Under the pieces are notes generated by a model that worked only from the letters and a program-made list of their open reading frames with translations, did not search any database and was not told where the DNA came from. Positions 1-7,309 of a DNA stretch of 12,782 nucleotides are shown here, one piece after another. The translations under genes and the position numbers were made by a program. How positions within the stretch are numbered: the stretch's first letter is position 1; each line of letters opens with the position of its first letter. Source of the DNA: Bacteroidales bacterium (GTDB lineage: Bacteria > Bacteroidota > Bacteroidia > Bacteroidales > VadinHA17); NCBI GenBank assembly GCA_020353115.1, contig CP070687.1, positions 976,518 through 989,299 of the forward strand, written 5' to 3'.

Positions 1-11
1 AAGAATATCTC

Positions 12-986
12 ATGGCAATACACGCCCTGCTTCTTATCCTGGGCCTTGCCCTTCTTCTGGGAGGCGGAGACCTCCTTGTCCGGGGAACCTCTGCACTGGC
101 AAAGAGTTTTGGAGTTCATCCCCTTGTCATTGGTTTAACGGTCGTAGCTTTCGGAACCAGTGCACCCGAACTTTCCGTTAATCTTCTGGCCACTTTTAAA
201 GGCAATACGGAAATTTCATTCGGTAATGTAATAGGTTCCAATATAGGACTGATCATCGGAGTTTCCGCACTTATCAGACCACTCGTAATCGAAGGGATTA
301 TCATAACCCGTGAAATCCCGATGATGATACTTGCCTCATTAATAGCCCTTGTTGCAGGAATGGATTTTTTTCTTCGTGATTCTGCGAACGTTTTTGACCG
401 TTAGGACGGCCTGGTTTTTCTTCTCCTGTTTTGCGTTTTCATGTTCTATACAATCGGTGATGTAATCCGTAAAAGGAAGACGGATCTGCTTTTACAGCAA
501 GCCGAAGAACTATCGGAGAGAAAAAGTTTCAGGAAAATCCTGTACAACCTGTTCCTGTTCATTGCCGGACTCGCTCTTCTCGTTTCCGGTGGCAAGATAT
601 CAGTCGAAGCTGCTGTATCCATTGCCGGGTTGCTCAACATACCACGGGTAATTATCGGATTAACAATCGTTGCCGTCGGTACAAGTTTGCCTGAACTGGT
701 CACATCGGTTATTGCAACCTTAAAAGGACAGACCGATATGGCCATCGGGAATGTGGTCGGTTCCAATATTTTTAACCTCCTTTTTATCAATGGTATCTGT
801 GCAACAGTGAAACCCATCCCCGTTCCGGAAGCAGGCGGAGGACAGGATCTTTTCATGATGATATTTCTTTCCCTGTTTCTTTTGCCTGCCTGTATTACAA
901 ACAAAAGGAAAATAGTACGTTGGGAAGGGGCTGTTCTGTTAATATTCTACCTTGGATTCAGCGTCTGGAGGATATATTCAGGCTAG
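12..986 (+). pseudogene. Calcium/sodium antiporter (CaCA family, YrbG-like), interrupted by an in-frame TAG
   Basis: Inner-membrane cation/Ca2+ exchanger of the CaCA family, which is built from two inverted homologous halves. Both signature repeats are visible: alpha-1 has GTSAPE at codons 48-53 and GNVIGSNI at 71-78, and alpha-2 has GTSLPE at 223-228 and GNVVGSNI at 246-253. Hydrophobic helices surround each. Codon 131 (402-404) is TAG. The same frame continues without any shift (next residues DGLVFLLLF) to a second TAG at 984-986. Repaired, the protein would be about 324 residues, normal for this family. An in-frame ATG at 441 could restart the second half, but each half alone carries only one alpha repeat and is unlikely to transport. 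The start at 12 is chosen because MAIHALLLILGLALLLGG fits a first membrane helix; the DNA before it is outside the window. It could be a real pseudogene, a sequencing error, or a read-through gene. Family call about 0.95; disruption as read is certain, its biological reality is not. Confidence 0.88.
402..404 (+). other. In-frame amber stop splitting the antiporter gene
   Basis: The codons read GAC CGT TAG GAC GGC CTG, and the downstream frame is intact membrane-protein sequence up to 986. A single base change from TCG, TGG, TTG, CAG, AAG or GAG would give this codon. TAG is a normal stop here: sufC, sufT and the antiporter's own 3' end all use it, so genome-wide recoding is not supported. Confidence 0.9.
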
Positions 987-1117
987 CATGACATTCCATT
1001 GAATCTCTCACAGCCCAGGTCAATCCGGGGGGAGGTCTATTTTTGCCGGGAATACGATTAGGGGTGGTTGAACCGGGATACGGATTCTTCGGGTAAACAT
1101 ACGGGCCAACTCAACAC

Positions 1118-1133
1118 CCTGATACCGATCAGG
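1118..1133 (-). terminator. Short stem-loop just after sufT
   Basis: CCTGAT and ATCAGG form a perfect 6-bp stem around a 4-base loop, starting 17 bases past the sufT stop on the minus strand. No T-run follows, so it is not a canonical intrinsic terminator. Its place between the convergent antiporter and sufT genes suggests a 3'-end or processing signal. The rest of 987-1150 shows nothing recognisable. Confidence 0.3.
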
Positions 1134-1150
1134 CAACATGGTGTCCGGAT

Positions 1151-1468
1151 CTACAGCAATCCCAGTTCAAGCATCGCTTCTTCACTCATCATGCCTTTAT
1201 CCCAGGGAGGGTCAAATACCAGGTCCAGCCTGATATCCTTAACACCCTCTATTTCCTTTACCTTCTGGTGAACTTCCGCCAGCAAATCATCCGCCATGGG
1301 ACAGTTCGGAGCCGTCAGCGTCATCTTCACCCTTACCGTATTATCTTCCTCCACTTCGACTTCGTAAATCAATCCCAGATCATAAATATTAACCGGGATC
1401 TCCGGATCATAAATACTTTTCAGAACCCTGACTATTTCACCTTCAAGTTGTAAATACGTGTTTTCCAT
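1151..1468 (-). CDS. sufT: SufT-like MIP18 family (DUF59) iron-sulfur assembly protein
   Basis: Small cytoplasmic protein of 105 residues made almost entirely of one MIP18/DUF59 domain. Visible marks are DPEIPVNIYDLGLIY at residues 21-35, the conserved Cys56 in TLTAPNCPMAD, and the C-terminal DPPWDKGMMSEEAMLELGLL, which is typical of SUF-associated members. Such proteins help deliver or mature Fe-S clusters in target enzymes; the biochemical step is less well defined than for SufBCDSE. It lies downstream of sufE on the same strand, but 280 bases away, across a region full of inverted repeats. It may therefore be at the tail of the suf transcript or be transcribed separately. No minus-strand TAnnTTTG box was found in front of it. 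The stop codon is TAG. Related DUF59 proteins include PaaD, but there are no phenylacetate genes nearby and the suf context favours SufT. Confidence 0.88.
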   Translation of the reverse strand: MENTYLQLEGEIVRVLKSIYDPEIPVNIYDLGLIYEVEVEEDNTVRVKMTLTAPNCPMADDLLAEVHQKVKEIEGVKDIRLDLVFDPPWDKGMMSEEAMLELGLL

Positions 1469-1510
1469 ATCCAGACATTTCGTTTGCCGGTTTAAGGTTT
1501 ACCCGGTTAA

Positions 1511-1518
1511 TAAATTTG
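1511..1518 (+). promoter_or_regulatory. Plus-strand TAnnTTTG match in the sufE-sufT gap
   Basis: TAAATTTG matches the Bacteroidota -7 consensus exactly. The nearest TTTG upstream (1483-1486) is 24 bases away, longer than the usual 19-21. If active it would drive a transcript antisense to the suf direction through the hairpin cluster at 1526-1716. The match may be chance in AT-rich DNA. Confidence 0.2.
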
Positions 1519-1525
1519 TATTAAT

Positions 1526-1716
1526 CCCCAGAGCAAGCTCTGGACTTTTATTTCCGCAGAAAGCTGCGGGGAATCAGCCGGTGGCTGGCAGGCAGGGAAG
1601 ATTAAACGGTTGTTCTTCAATTGTCAGTTCAATTAACGCTTCCTGTTACCGAATCCCGAAACGGGCACTGTGAAATGATTCAATGAATTAGTTGCGAAGC
1701 TACTATTTTACAGTGC
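1526..1716. repeat. Cluster of inverted repeats between sufE and sufT
   Basis: This part of the 280-base gap holds at least five inverted repeats. 1528-1543: CCAGAGC/GCTCTGG, 7-bp arms, 2-base centre. 1554-1569: CCGCAG/CTGCGG, 4-base loop. 1575-1587: CAGCC/GGCTG, 3-base loop. 1655-1665: CCCG/CGGG. 1665-1716: GCACTGTGAAA with TTTTACAGTGC, 10 of 11 Watson-Crick plus one G-T pair, enclosing about 30 bases. CCCC at 1526-1529 can also pair with GGGG at 1568-1571. No credible gene is present: the plus-strand open frame at 1458-1673 runs through the hairpins and resembles no known protein. Candidate roles are a dispersed palindromic repeat, a processing or partial-termination site between sufE and sufT, or a small RNA. 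Confidence 0.6.
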
Positions 1717-1748
1717 GGGCATCCTTACCGGCTAATGCGATATACATT

Positions 1749-2183
1749 TCATGCCGGCCCTTTTTCCTGCTTTGCATGAAATGCGATAGCATACAATTTC
1801 ATCTGTTTCATCATGGCAAGCAGCCCGTTAGACCGTGTGGGTGACAAATTCTGTTTCAACCCGATCCTGTCGATGAAATAAAGGTCTGTATTTATCAGCT
1901 CCCCGGGCGACCGGTTTGACATAACCCGTATTAACAGGGCAACAATTCCCTTGGTTATGATGGCATCGCTATCCGCCGTAAAAATAATCTTGTTATCTTT
2001 CAGATCGGCATGCAACCAGACTTTCGACTGGCAACCGTTTATAAGGTACTCGTTGGTTTTGTACCGCGGATCGATTGGTGGGAGGGAATTGCTTAACTCG
2101 ATAAGGTAGTTATACTTATCCATCCACTCCCCGAAAATACTGAATTCTTCAATTATTTCATCCTGGACTTCCCTGATATTCAT
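1749..2183 (-). CDS. sufE: SufE sulfur-acceptor protein
   Basis: Cytoplasmic sulfurtransferase partner of SufS. It accepts persulfide sulfur from the desulfurase and passes it to the SufBCD scaffold. At 144 residues it has the usual family length. The acceptor cysteine is Cys51 in NGCQSKVW, preceded by the family's YLIELSNSLPPIDP segment. The later segments IITKGIVALLIRVMSNRSP and NLSPTRSNGL also match SufE. It starts 35 bases after the sufS stop on the same strand, consistent with co-transcription and with SufS being its partner. The start ATG is placed where MNIREVQDEIIEEF matches the expected N-terminal helix. The C-terminal tail (HAKQEKGPA) is short and unstructured. CsdE and YgdK are paralogues, but the operon context makes SufE the clear choice. 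Confidence 0.95.
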   Translation of the reverse strand: MNIREVQDEIIEEFSIFGEWMDKYNYLIELSNSLPPIDPRYKTNEYLINGCQSKVWLHADLKDNKIIFTADSDAIITKGIVALLIRVMSNRSPGELINTDLYFIDRIGLKQNLSPTRSNGLLAMMKQMKLYAIAFHAKQEKGPA

Positions 2184-2218
2184 AGCATCGACTCTTATGT
2201 GATCTCGCTGTTATCTTT

Positions 2219-3439
2219 TCAGCCAAACATTTGTTTTACCTTTTCTATTCCTTCAACCATCCTGTCAATTTCAGATCGTGTATTATAAAATGCCATTGAT
2301 GCACGGATGGTGCCATCAATTTCAAACCTGTCCATTACAGGCTGGGCACAATGTGTTCCCGTACGAACGGCAATGCCCATTTTATCGAGGATCATACCTG
2401 CATCATACGGATGGATTCCTTCGATGAGAAAGGAGATGATGCTGATCTTATTCTTTGCCGTCCCGTAAATCTTTATTCCCCCGATTTCATTCAACCTTGA
2501 AGCGGCATATTCATGTAAACCGGATTCATAGTCTGCAATCTTTTCCCTTCCGGTCTTTTCAATATAGTTCAGGGCAGTAGCCAGTGCAATGGCTCCTGTA
2601 TAATTTGTTGTCCCTGCTTCAAATTTAAAGGGTAGCCGGTTAAAGGTGGTTTTTTCGAACGTAACCGTATCAACCATATCTCCCCCTCCCTGATATGGGG
2701 GCAATTCCTCCAGCCATTTTTCTTTCCCGTACAAAACACCGATACCATTAGGTCCATAAATTTTGTGGCCGGAAAAAACGAAAAAATCACAATCCATCAT
2801 TCGTACATCCACAATGCCATGTTGAATGGATTGGGCACCATCGATCAATACCGGAATATCCCTTCCGTGGGCCATTTCAATGATCTCTTCCACCGGGTTT
2901 ACAGTACCGAGGGAGTTGGAAACCTGGGTCAGTGCAATTAAACGTGTTCTTGACGTCAGCATATCATCGAGCGATTCCATGACCAGTTCCCCCTTGTCAT
3001 TGATTGGAATTATCTTCAGGGATGCACCCTTCCTTTCACAAAGCATTTGCCAGGGAACAATGTTGGCATGATGTTCCATTGCCGATACAATGACCTCATC
3101 ATTATGGTTGAGGAATTTTTCGCCAAAAGAAAATGCGATGGCATTAATGGATCCGGTGGCCCCACTGGTGAAAATTACTTCATGATCCGATCTGGCATTA
3201 ATAAATTCCTTTACTGCCCTCCTTGCTTCTTCATAATTTTCTGTAATCTGTTCACTCAGCCAGTGAACACCCCTGTGAATACTGCTGTTCTGTTGGGAAT
3301 AAAGATGCCTTATCTTATCGATTACGATCTTGGGCTTCTGGGTTGTGGCGGCATTATCCAGGTATACCAGCGGATAGTTATTAACCGTCTTTTTCAGTAT
3401 AGGGAAATCACCTCTTATTTTATCAACATCAAAATTCAA
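2219..3439 (-). CDS. sufS: SufS group II cysteine desulfurase
   Basis: PLP-dependent enzyme (class V aminotransferase fold) that removes sulfur from L-cysteine, giving alanine and an enzyme-bound persulfide that goes to SufE. It has 406 residues. The PLP Schiff-base lysine is Lys226 in SGHKIYGPNGIG and the persulfide cysteine is Cys364 in RTGTHCAQPVM; length and both positions agree with E. coli SufS as I recall it. Also visible are YLDNAATTQKP (27-37), NSSIHRGVHWLSE (51-63), His123/His124 in MEHHAN, and Asp200 in LIDGAQS. The typical RTGHHCAQP motif reads RTGTHCAQP here, a mild variation. It starts 30 bases after the sufD stop and precedes sufE by 35 bases, so it is part of the same operon. 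Confidence 0.97.
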   Translation of the reverse strand: MNFDVDKIRGDFPILKKTVNNYPLVYLDNAATTQKPKIVIDKIRHLYSQQNSSIHRGVHWLSEQITENYEEARRAVKEFINARSDHEVIFTSGATGSINAIAFSFGEKFLNHNDEVIVSAMEHHANIVPWQMLCERKGASLKIIPINDKGELVMESLDDMLTSRTRLIALTQVSNSLGTVNPVEEIIEMAHGRDIPVLIDGAQSIQHGIVDVRMMDCDFFVFSGHKIYGPNGIGVLYGKEKWLEELPPYQGGGDMVDTVTFEKTTFNRLPFKFEAGTTNYTGAIALATALNYIEKTGREKIADYESGLHEYAASRLNEIGGIKIYGTAKNKISIISFLIEGIHPYDAGMILDKMGIAVRTGTHCAQPVMDRFEIDGTIRASMAFYNTRSEIDRMVEGIEKVKQMFG

Positions 3440-3469
3440 ACCTGATTCGTTTTCATGATTTTGTCAATA

Positions 3470-4837
3470 TCATCTGCAATTTATAGCACAATTTGCACAT
3501 CTTGAAAGTTCTCCCCTGAGTCTCTTGTCCACCAGGTCATCAATTCTTGCACTTAACGGTTCGACATTTATCCCTGCAATTATCTCATGTGCGAAAGCAT
3601 ACATCAGCATCAGCCTGGCCTCATTCTCTTCAATCCCCCGGGTTCTCAGATAAAACAATGCATCTTCATCAAGCTGACCAACCGTTGCTCCATGACTGCA
3701 TTTCACGTCATCGGCATAGATTTCCAGTTGTGGCTTCGTATTCATTTTCGCATCATCGGTAAGGAGAATATTGTTATTCGCCTGGAAAGCTTTTGTCTTC
3801 TGTGCATCCTTCCTAACAAGGATTCGGCCGTTGAAAGCACCGGTGGCAAAATCATCCAACACACCTTTATACAGCTGGTTACTGGTACATTCGGGTTTAG
3901 CGTGATCAACAAATATGTAGTTGTCTACATGTTGTCCTTTATCGACAAGGTATAACCCTTTAATATTACTTTCACAACCCTTGCCATCCAATACCACATG
4001 CACATTATTTCGCACAACGCCTCCATGTAGTGTTATGGTATTGGTATTTACCCGGCTATTCCTTTCCTGGTGAATATACAGATTCGATAATTTTGTGGCA
4101 AGGTTGTGTTCATTCTGGACTTTTATATAATCCAACCCGGCATTTTCACCTGCAAATATTTCGGTTACCGAATTGGTCACAAAGCGGTTATCCGACAGGG
4201 TGTGATCGCATACAATGACCGTGGCATGGGCATTTTCCCCCAGGATGAACAAATTTCTGTGCTGCACCCTGAGATTGCTATTGGATAACAGGAGGTTGAC
4301 AATCTGGATTGGTTTTCTGAGTACAACACCATCCGGTACATAAATAAATATTCCATCGTTGGAAAAAGCGGAATTCCAGGCCACCAGTCCCTCCTTTTCC
4401 ATTTTGGCATACCGGCCAAAATGTTTCTTTACAAGGTCCGGAATCTTTCTGAACGCATAGTTCAGGCTTCCTGCCAATGCCCCGGAATGGAGATCGGAAA
4501 TTGGCCTGGATCGGTCAAAATAGAAGCCGTTCAACAATGTCACGACATGTGTATCAAGGGTAGGAATATCACACTGAAAAATATGGTTGATATCGAAATT
4601 TACTTTTTCAGGCATAAGATAATCCTGAAACTGCTGTTTATATACAAAATCCAGATTCAGATATTTGTAATTTTCATTTGAACTGTCGGGAATTCCCAGC
4701 TTCCTGAATTGTGCGATACCCCGGTCCCGGTTCTCGTTTACATAATCGGGAGATCCTTTTCTGAGCAACGTGCTGTTCCGGTTAAAAATATCAGAGAGTT
4801 CCTCATTCCAGTTCGTTATTTGAAGTGTTTCACCCAT
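3470..4837 (-). CDS. sufD: SufD, subunit of the SufBCD Fe-S scaffold
   Basis: Cytoplasmic scaffold subunit, paralogous to SufB, which pairs with SufB and binds one SufC. It is required for cluster assembly and linked to iron acquisition. At 455 residues it has an N-terminal helical part (about 1-110) followed by the beta-helix core. The core ends in the conserved stretch MNTKPQLEIYADDVKCSHGATVGQLD (365-390), with Cys380 and His382; this histidine corresponds to the conserved SufD histidine at the SufB interface. The C-terminal helical part follows (GIEENEARLMLMYAFAHEII). The protein ends in a cysteine-rich tail, RCANCAINCR, with Cys447, Cys450 and Cys454. E. coli SufD, as I recall it, lacks this tail; I suspect it is common in Bacteroidota but cannot confirm. 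Its ATG lies two bases after the sufC TAG, so translation is probably coupled. Confidence 0.95.
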   Translation of the reverse strand: MGETLQITNWNEELSDIFNRNSTLLRKGSPDYVNENRDRGIAQFRKLGIPDSSNENYKYLNLDFVYKQQFQDYLMPEKVNFDINHIFQCDIPTLDTHVVTLLNGFYFDRSRPISDLHSGALAGSLNYAFRKIPDLVKKHFGRYAKMEKEGLVAWNSAFSNDGIFIYVPDGVVLRKPIQIVNLLLSNSNLRVQHRNLFILGENAHATVIVCDHTLSDNRFVTNSVTEIFAGENAGLDYIKVQNEHNLATKLSNLYIHQERNSRVNTNTITLHGGVVRNNVHVVLDGKGCESNIKGLYLVDKGQHVDNYIFVDHAKPECTSNQLYKGVLDDFATGAFNGRILVRKDAQKTKAFQANNNILLTDDAKMNTKPQLEIYADDVKCSHGATVGQLDEDALFYLRTRGIEENEARLMLMYAFAHEIIAGINVEPLSARIDDLVDKRLRGELSRCANCAINCR

Positions 4838-4839
4838 GT

Positions 4840-5622
4840 CTATTTCAAGCTTTTATCCAGGATCATCCCATTATAGGATATTTCTTTCTTTATCCAGTCA
4901 TATCCTTTCTTTTCCAGTTCAATGGCCAGTTCCTTTCCACCCGATTTAACAATCCGTCCATCATATAAAACGTGAACATAGTCGGGTATGATATAGTCGA
5001 GCAGGCGCTGGTAATGGGTAATTACGATGGTCGCATTTTCACTGCTTTTCAGTTTGTTTACCCCGTTGGCAACGATTCGTAATGCATCGATATCCAGCCC
5101 TGAATCGGTTTCATCCAGGATAGCCAGCGTGGGTTCCAGCATAGCCATCTGGAATATCTCGTTCTTCTTCTTTTCCCCACCTGAAAAACCTTCATTTACC
5201 GAACGGTTTGTTAACTGGGAGTCAATCTCAACCAGTTTCTTCTTTTCCTGCATCACTTTAAGAAAATCCGAAGCCGATAATGGATCCTGTCCGCGGTATT
5301 TACGATGTTCATTAAGAGCCGTTTTCAGAAAATTCACCATAGACACCCCCGGTATCTCGATGGGATACTGAAATCCGAGAAAGATACCATTCCTTGCCCT
5401 CTCTTCCGGTGAGATCTCAAACAGGTTTTTACCCATATAGGTAATTTCACCTTCCACCACATTTGCCAGATCCCTTCCCGCCAGCAGGGTTGCAAGCGTA
5501 CTTTTTCCCGAACCATTCGGTCCCATAATAGCATGAACCTCACCTTTGTTCACTTCAAGATTGATACTTTTCAGGATCTCCTTTCCATCAATCTCCACCC
5601 TGAGGTTTTTTATTTGTAACAT
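4840..5622 (-). CDS. sufC: SufC, ATPase of the SufBCD complex
   Basis: Soluble ABC-type ATPase of 260 residues whose ATP-driven dimerisation reshapes SufB-SufD during Fe-S cluster assembly. Motifs in order: Walker A GPNGSGKST at 34-42 (Lys40); Q-loop in GFQYPIEIPGVS (83-94); signature SGGEKKKNE at 147-155, the SufC-specific form; Walker B LAILDETDSGLD at 166-177 (Glu171); switch histidine His203 in VITHYQRLLDYI. There is no membrane segment, consistent with an assembly rather than a transport role. An 88-base spacer separates it from sufB upstream, while sufD follows after two bases. The spacer holds an all-A/T inverted repeat (around 5630-5650) but no TAnnTTTG box, so I expect transcription from the sufB promoter. 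The stop codon is TAG. Confidence 0.97.
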   Translation of the reverse strand: MLQIKNLRVEIDGKEILKSINLEVNKGEVHAIMGPNGSGKSTLATLLAGRDLANVVEGEITYMGKNLFEISPEERARNGIFLGFQYPIEIPGVSMVNFLKTALNEHRKYRGQDPLSASDFLKVMQEKKKLVEIDSQLTNRSVNEGFSGGEKKKNEIFQMAMLEPTLAILDETDSGLDIDALRIVANGVNKLKSSENATIVITHYQRLLDYIIPDYVHVLYDGRIVKSGGKELAIELEKKGYDWIKKEISYNGMILDKSLK

Positions 5623-5710
5623 AGTTCCAAATAATTAATAATAATTATGAACCAGAGATTTCCTTTATCATTCATACCACCTCTGATCCCTTCTTCTAAT
5701 TCCCCGCATC

Positions 5711-7162
5711 TTAACCCACACTTCCTTCCAGACTGATCTGAAGCAGTTTTTGCGCCTCGACTGCAAATTCCATTGGCAATTTGTTAATCACTTCCCTCGC
5801 ATATCCGTTGACTATCAGCCCGATCGCATCTTCTGTGGATATCCCCCGCTGATTGCAGTAAAAAATCTGGTCTTCCCCTATTTTGGAGGTCGTTGCTTCA
5901 TGTTCAACCACTGCACTTTTATTATCTATCTCCAAATAGGGAAAGGTGTGTGCTCCGCATTTATCGCCCAGCAACAGAGAATCGCACTGAGAAAAATTTC
6001 TGGCATTTTCGGCATTCTTCAGCACCTTTACCAGTCCACGATAACTGTTGTTGCTTTTTCCGGCAGATATACCCTTCGAAACAATGGTGCTTCTCGTATT
6101 TTTCCCGATATGGATCATCTTGGTACCGGTATCTGCCTGCTGAAAATTATTGGTGACGGCTACCGAATAAAATTCACCAACCGAATTATTCCCACGTAAA
6201 ATGCAGCTTGGATATTTCCATGTAATGGCCGATCCGGTTTCAACCTGGGTCCAGGATATCTTGGAGTGATCCCCCTTACAGATTCCCCTTTTGGTCACAA
6301 AATTGTATATTCCACCTTTTCCACTCTTGTCTCCGGGATACCAGTTCTGTACCGTCGAATACTTCACCTCGGCATTCTGCATAGCAACAATCTCAACAGT
6401 GGCCGCATGAAGCTGGTTTTCATCTCTCATGGGAGCTGTACATCCCTCCAGGTAACTTACGTAACTATCCTCTTCTGCGACGATTAAAGTGCGTTCAAAC
6501 TGTCCCGTATTAGCTGCATTAATCCTGAAGTAGGTGGAAAGTTCCATCGGGCATTTAACTCCTTTGGGAATGAAGCAGAAAGAGCCGTCGCTGAAAACCG
6601 CTGAATTCAGAGCGGCAAAATAATTGTCGCTATACGGTACTACGGAACCCATATATTTGCTGACAAGGTCTGGATGTTCCTTTACGGCTTCACTGAAGGA
6701 ACAAAAAATAATGCCAAGTTCTGCCAATGTCTCCCTGAATGTGGTTTTTACCGAAATACTGTCCATAACAGCGTCAACCGCCACACCGGTTAACCGTTTC
6801 TGTTCATCAAGCGGTATACCGAGCTTATCAAATGTAGCTTTTAATTCAGGATCAATATCATCCAGGCTTTCCGGTTTCACGTTTTGCCTGGGAGCCGCAT
6901 AGTATATGATGTCCTGGTAATCAATTTCAGGAATCCGGAGATGAGCCCATTCCGGCATCTTCATGGTCAGCCAGTGCCTGTAAGCCTTTAACCGGAATTC
7001 CAGCATAAACTCAGGTTCCATCTTCTTCCGGGATATCATCCGGATAACATCTTCATTTAATCCCTTTGGGATAGAATCAATATCTATATCCGTATAAAAT
7101 CCGTATTTATACTCTCCCTGAGTAACCTCATCCAGTATCTTATCCTGGGGATTATTCTTCAT
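5711..7162 (-). CDS. sufB: SufB, main scaffold subunit for Fe-S cluster assembly
   Basis: Cytoplasmic protein on which the nascent Fe-S cluster is assembled, in complex with SufC and SufD. It has 483 residues. Conserved elements include YMGSVVPYSDNYFAALNSAVFSDGSF in the first half, PKGVKCPMELSTYFRIN (199-215), LEGCTAPM (238-245), and the C-terminal block CDSLLLGDKCGAHTFPYLEI starting at Cys393. Cys393 and Glu422 (in VVEHEATTSKIGEDQIFYC) fit E. coli Cys405 and Glu434 with a constant offset of 12, which equals the length difference. It is the first gene of the operon. The start ATG at 7162 lies about 60 bases downstream of a good Bacteroidota promoter, and no Shine-Dalgarno sequence is visible, normal for the phylum. 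Expression is probably tuned by iron or oxidative stress through the palindrome at 7206-7228 (inference). Confidence 0.97.
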   Translation of the reverse strand: MKNNPQDKILDEVTQGEYKYGFYTDIDIDSIPKGLNEDVIRMISRKKMEPEFMLEFRLKAYRHWLTMKMPEWAHLRIPEIDYQDIIYYAAPRQNVKPESLDDIDPELKATFDKLGIPLDEQKRLTGVAVDAVMDSISVKTTFRETLAELGIIFCSFSEAVKEHPDLVSKYMGSVVPYSDNYFAALNSAVFSDGSFCFIPKGVKCPMELSTYFRINAANTGQFERTLIVAEEDSYVSYLEGCTAPMRDENQLHAATVEIVAMQNAEVKYSTVQNWYPGDKSGKGGIYNFVTKRGICKGDHSKISWTQVETGSAITWKYPSCILRGNNSVGEFYSVAVTNNFQQADTGTKMIHIGKNTRSTIVSKGISAGKSNNSYRGLVKVLKNAENARNFSQCDSLLLGDKCGAHTFPYLEIDNKSAVVEHEATTSKIGEDQIFYCNQRGISTEDAIGLIVNGYAREVINKLPMEFAVEAQKLLQISLEGSVG

Positions 7163-7205
7163 CTTATGTCGGTAAAAAAGCTTGCAAAACCGGGTAAACA
7201 GCCTA

Positions 7206-7228
7206 TTATATAGAATAATTCTAAATAA
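7206..7228. promoter_or_regulatory. 23-base near-perfect palindrome at the predicted suf transcription start
   Basis: The left arm TTATATAGAAT (7206-7216) and right arm ATTCTAAATAA (7218-7228) flank a single central A. Ten of the eleven base pairs are complementary; the exception is 7210/7224. The odd-centred symmetry and A/T-rich arms resemble the 7-1-7 boxes of Fur/PerR-type regulators. It sits just downstream of the -7 element for sufB, so a bound protein would cover the transcription start. That is a plausible operator position for an iron- or peroxide-responsive control of suf. The regulator is not in the window and the assignment is inference. Confidence 0.45.
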
Positions 7229-7230
7229 GG

Positions 7231-7263
7231 CAAATATACTAAAACTAATTAAATAATTCCTAA
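7231..7263 (-). promoter_or_regulatory. Bacteroidota-type promoter for the suf operon
   Basis: On the minus strand TATATTTG (7238 to 7231) matches the -7 consensus TAnnTTTG exactly. A -33-like TTAG (7263 to 7260, one mismatch to TTTG) lies 21 bases upstream, within normal spacing. Transcription would start near 7224, giving a leader of about 60 bases before sufB. No equivalent match was found on the plus strand for thiL. Confidence 0.55.
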
Positions 7264-7309
7264 ACTTTACCTGAAAATTAAACCGTTCCGGACCAAATAA
7301 ATCCTTGCG

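Noticed and set aside
402..404. TAG as a recoded sense codon such as pyrrolysine
   Set aside because: sufC, sufT and the antiporter's own end use TAG as a true stop, and the antiporter is not a family known to carry pyrrolysine.
1458..1673. Plus-strand open frame of 71 codons in the sufE-sufT gap
   Set aside because: It reads through several inverted repeats, starts at the edge of sufT, and has a composition unlike a real protein.
5630..5650. All-A/T inverted repeat between sufB and sufC as a terminator or promoter
   Set aside because: A stem of only A-T pairs is weak, and no TAnnTTTG box is present; it is probably compositional.
3470..7162. SufB and SufD as a recent gene duplication
   Set aside because: They are ancient paralogues with distinct motifs, found together in SUF operons generally.
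7163..7309. TPP riboswitch ahead of thiL
   Set aside because: I see none of the conserved TPP riboswitch segments, and the DNA is A/T-rich and unstructured apart from the palindrome.
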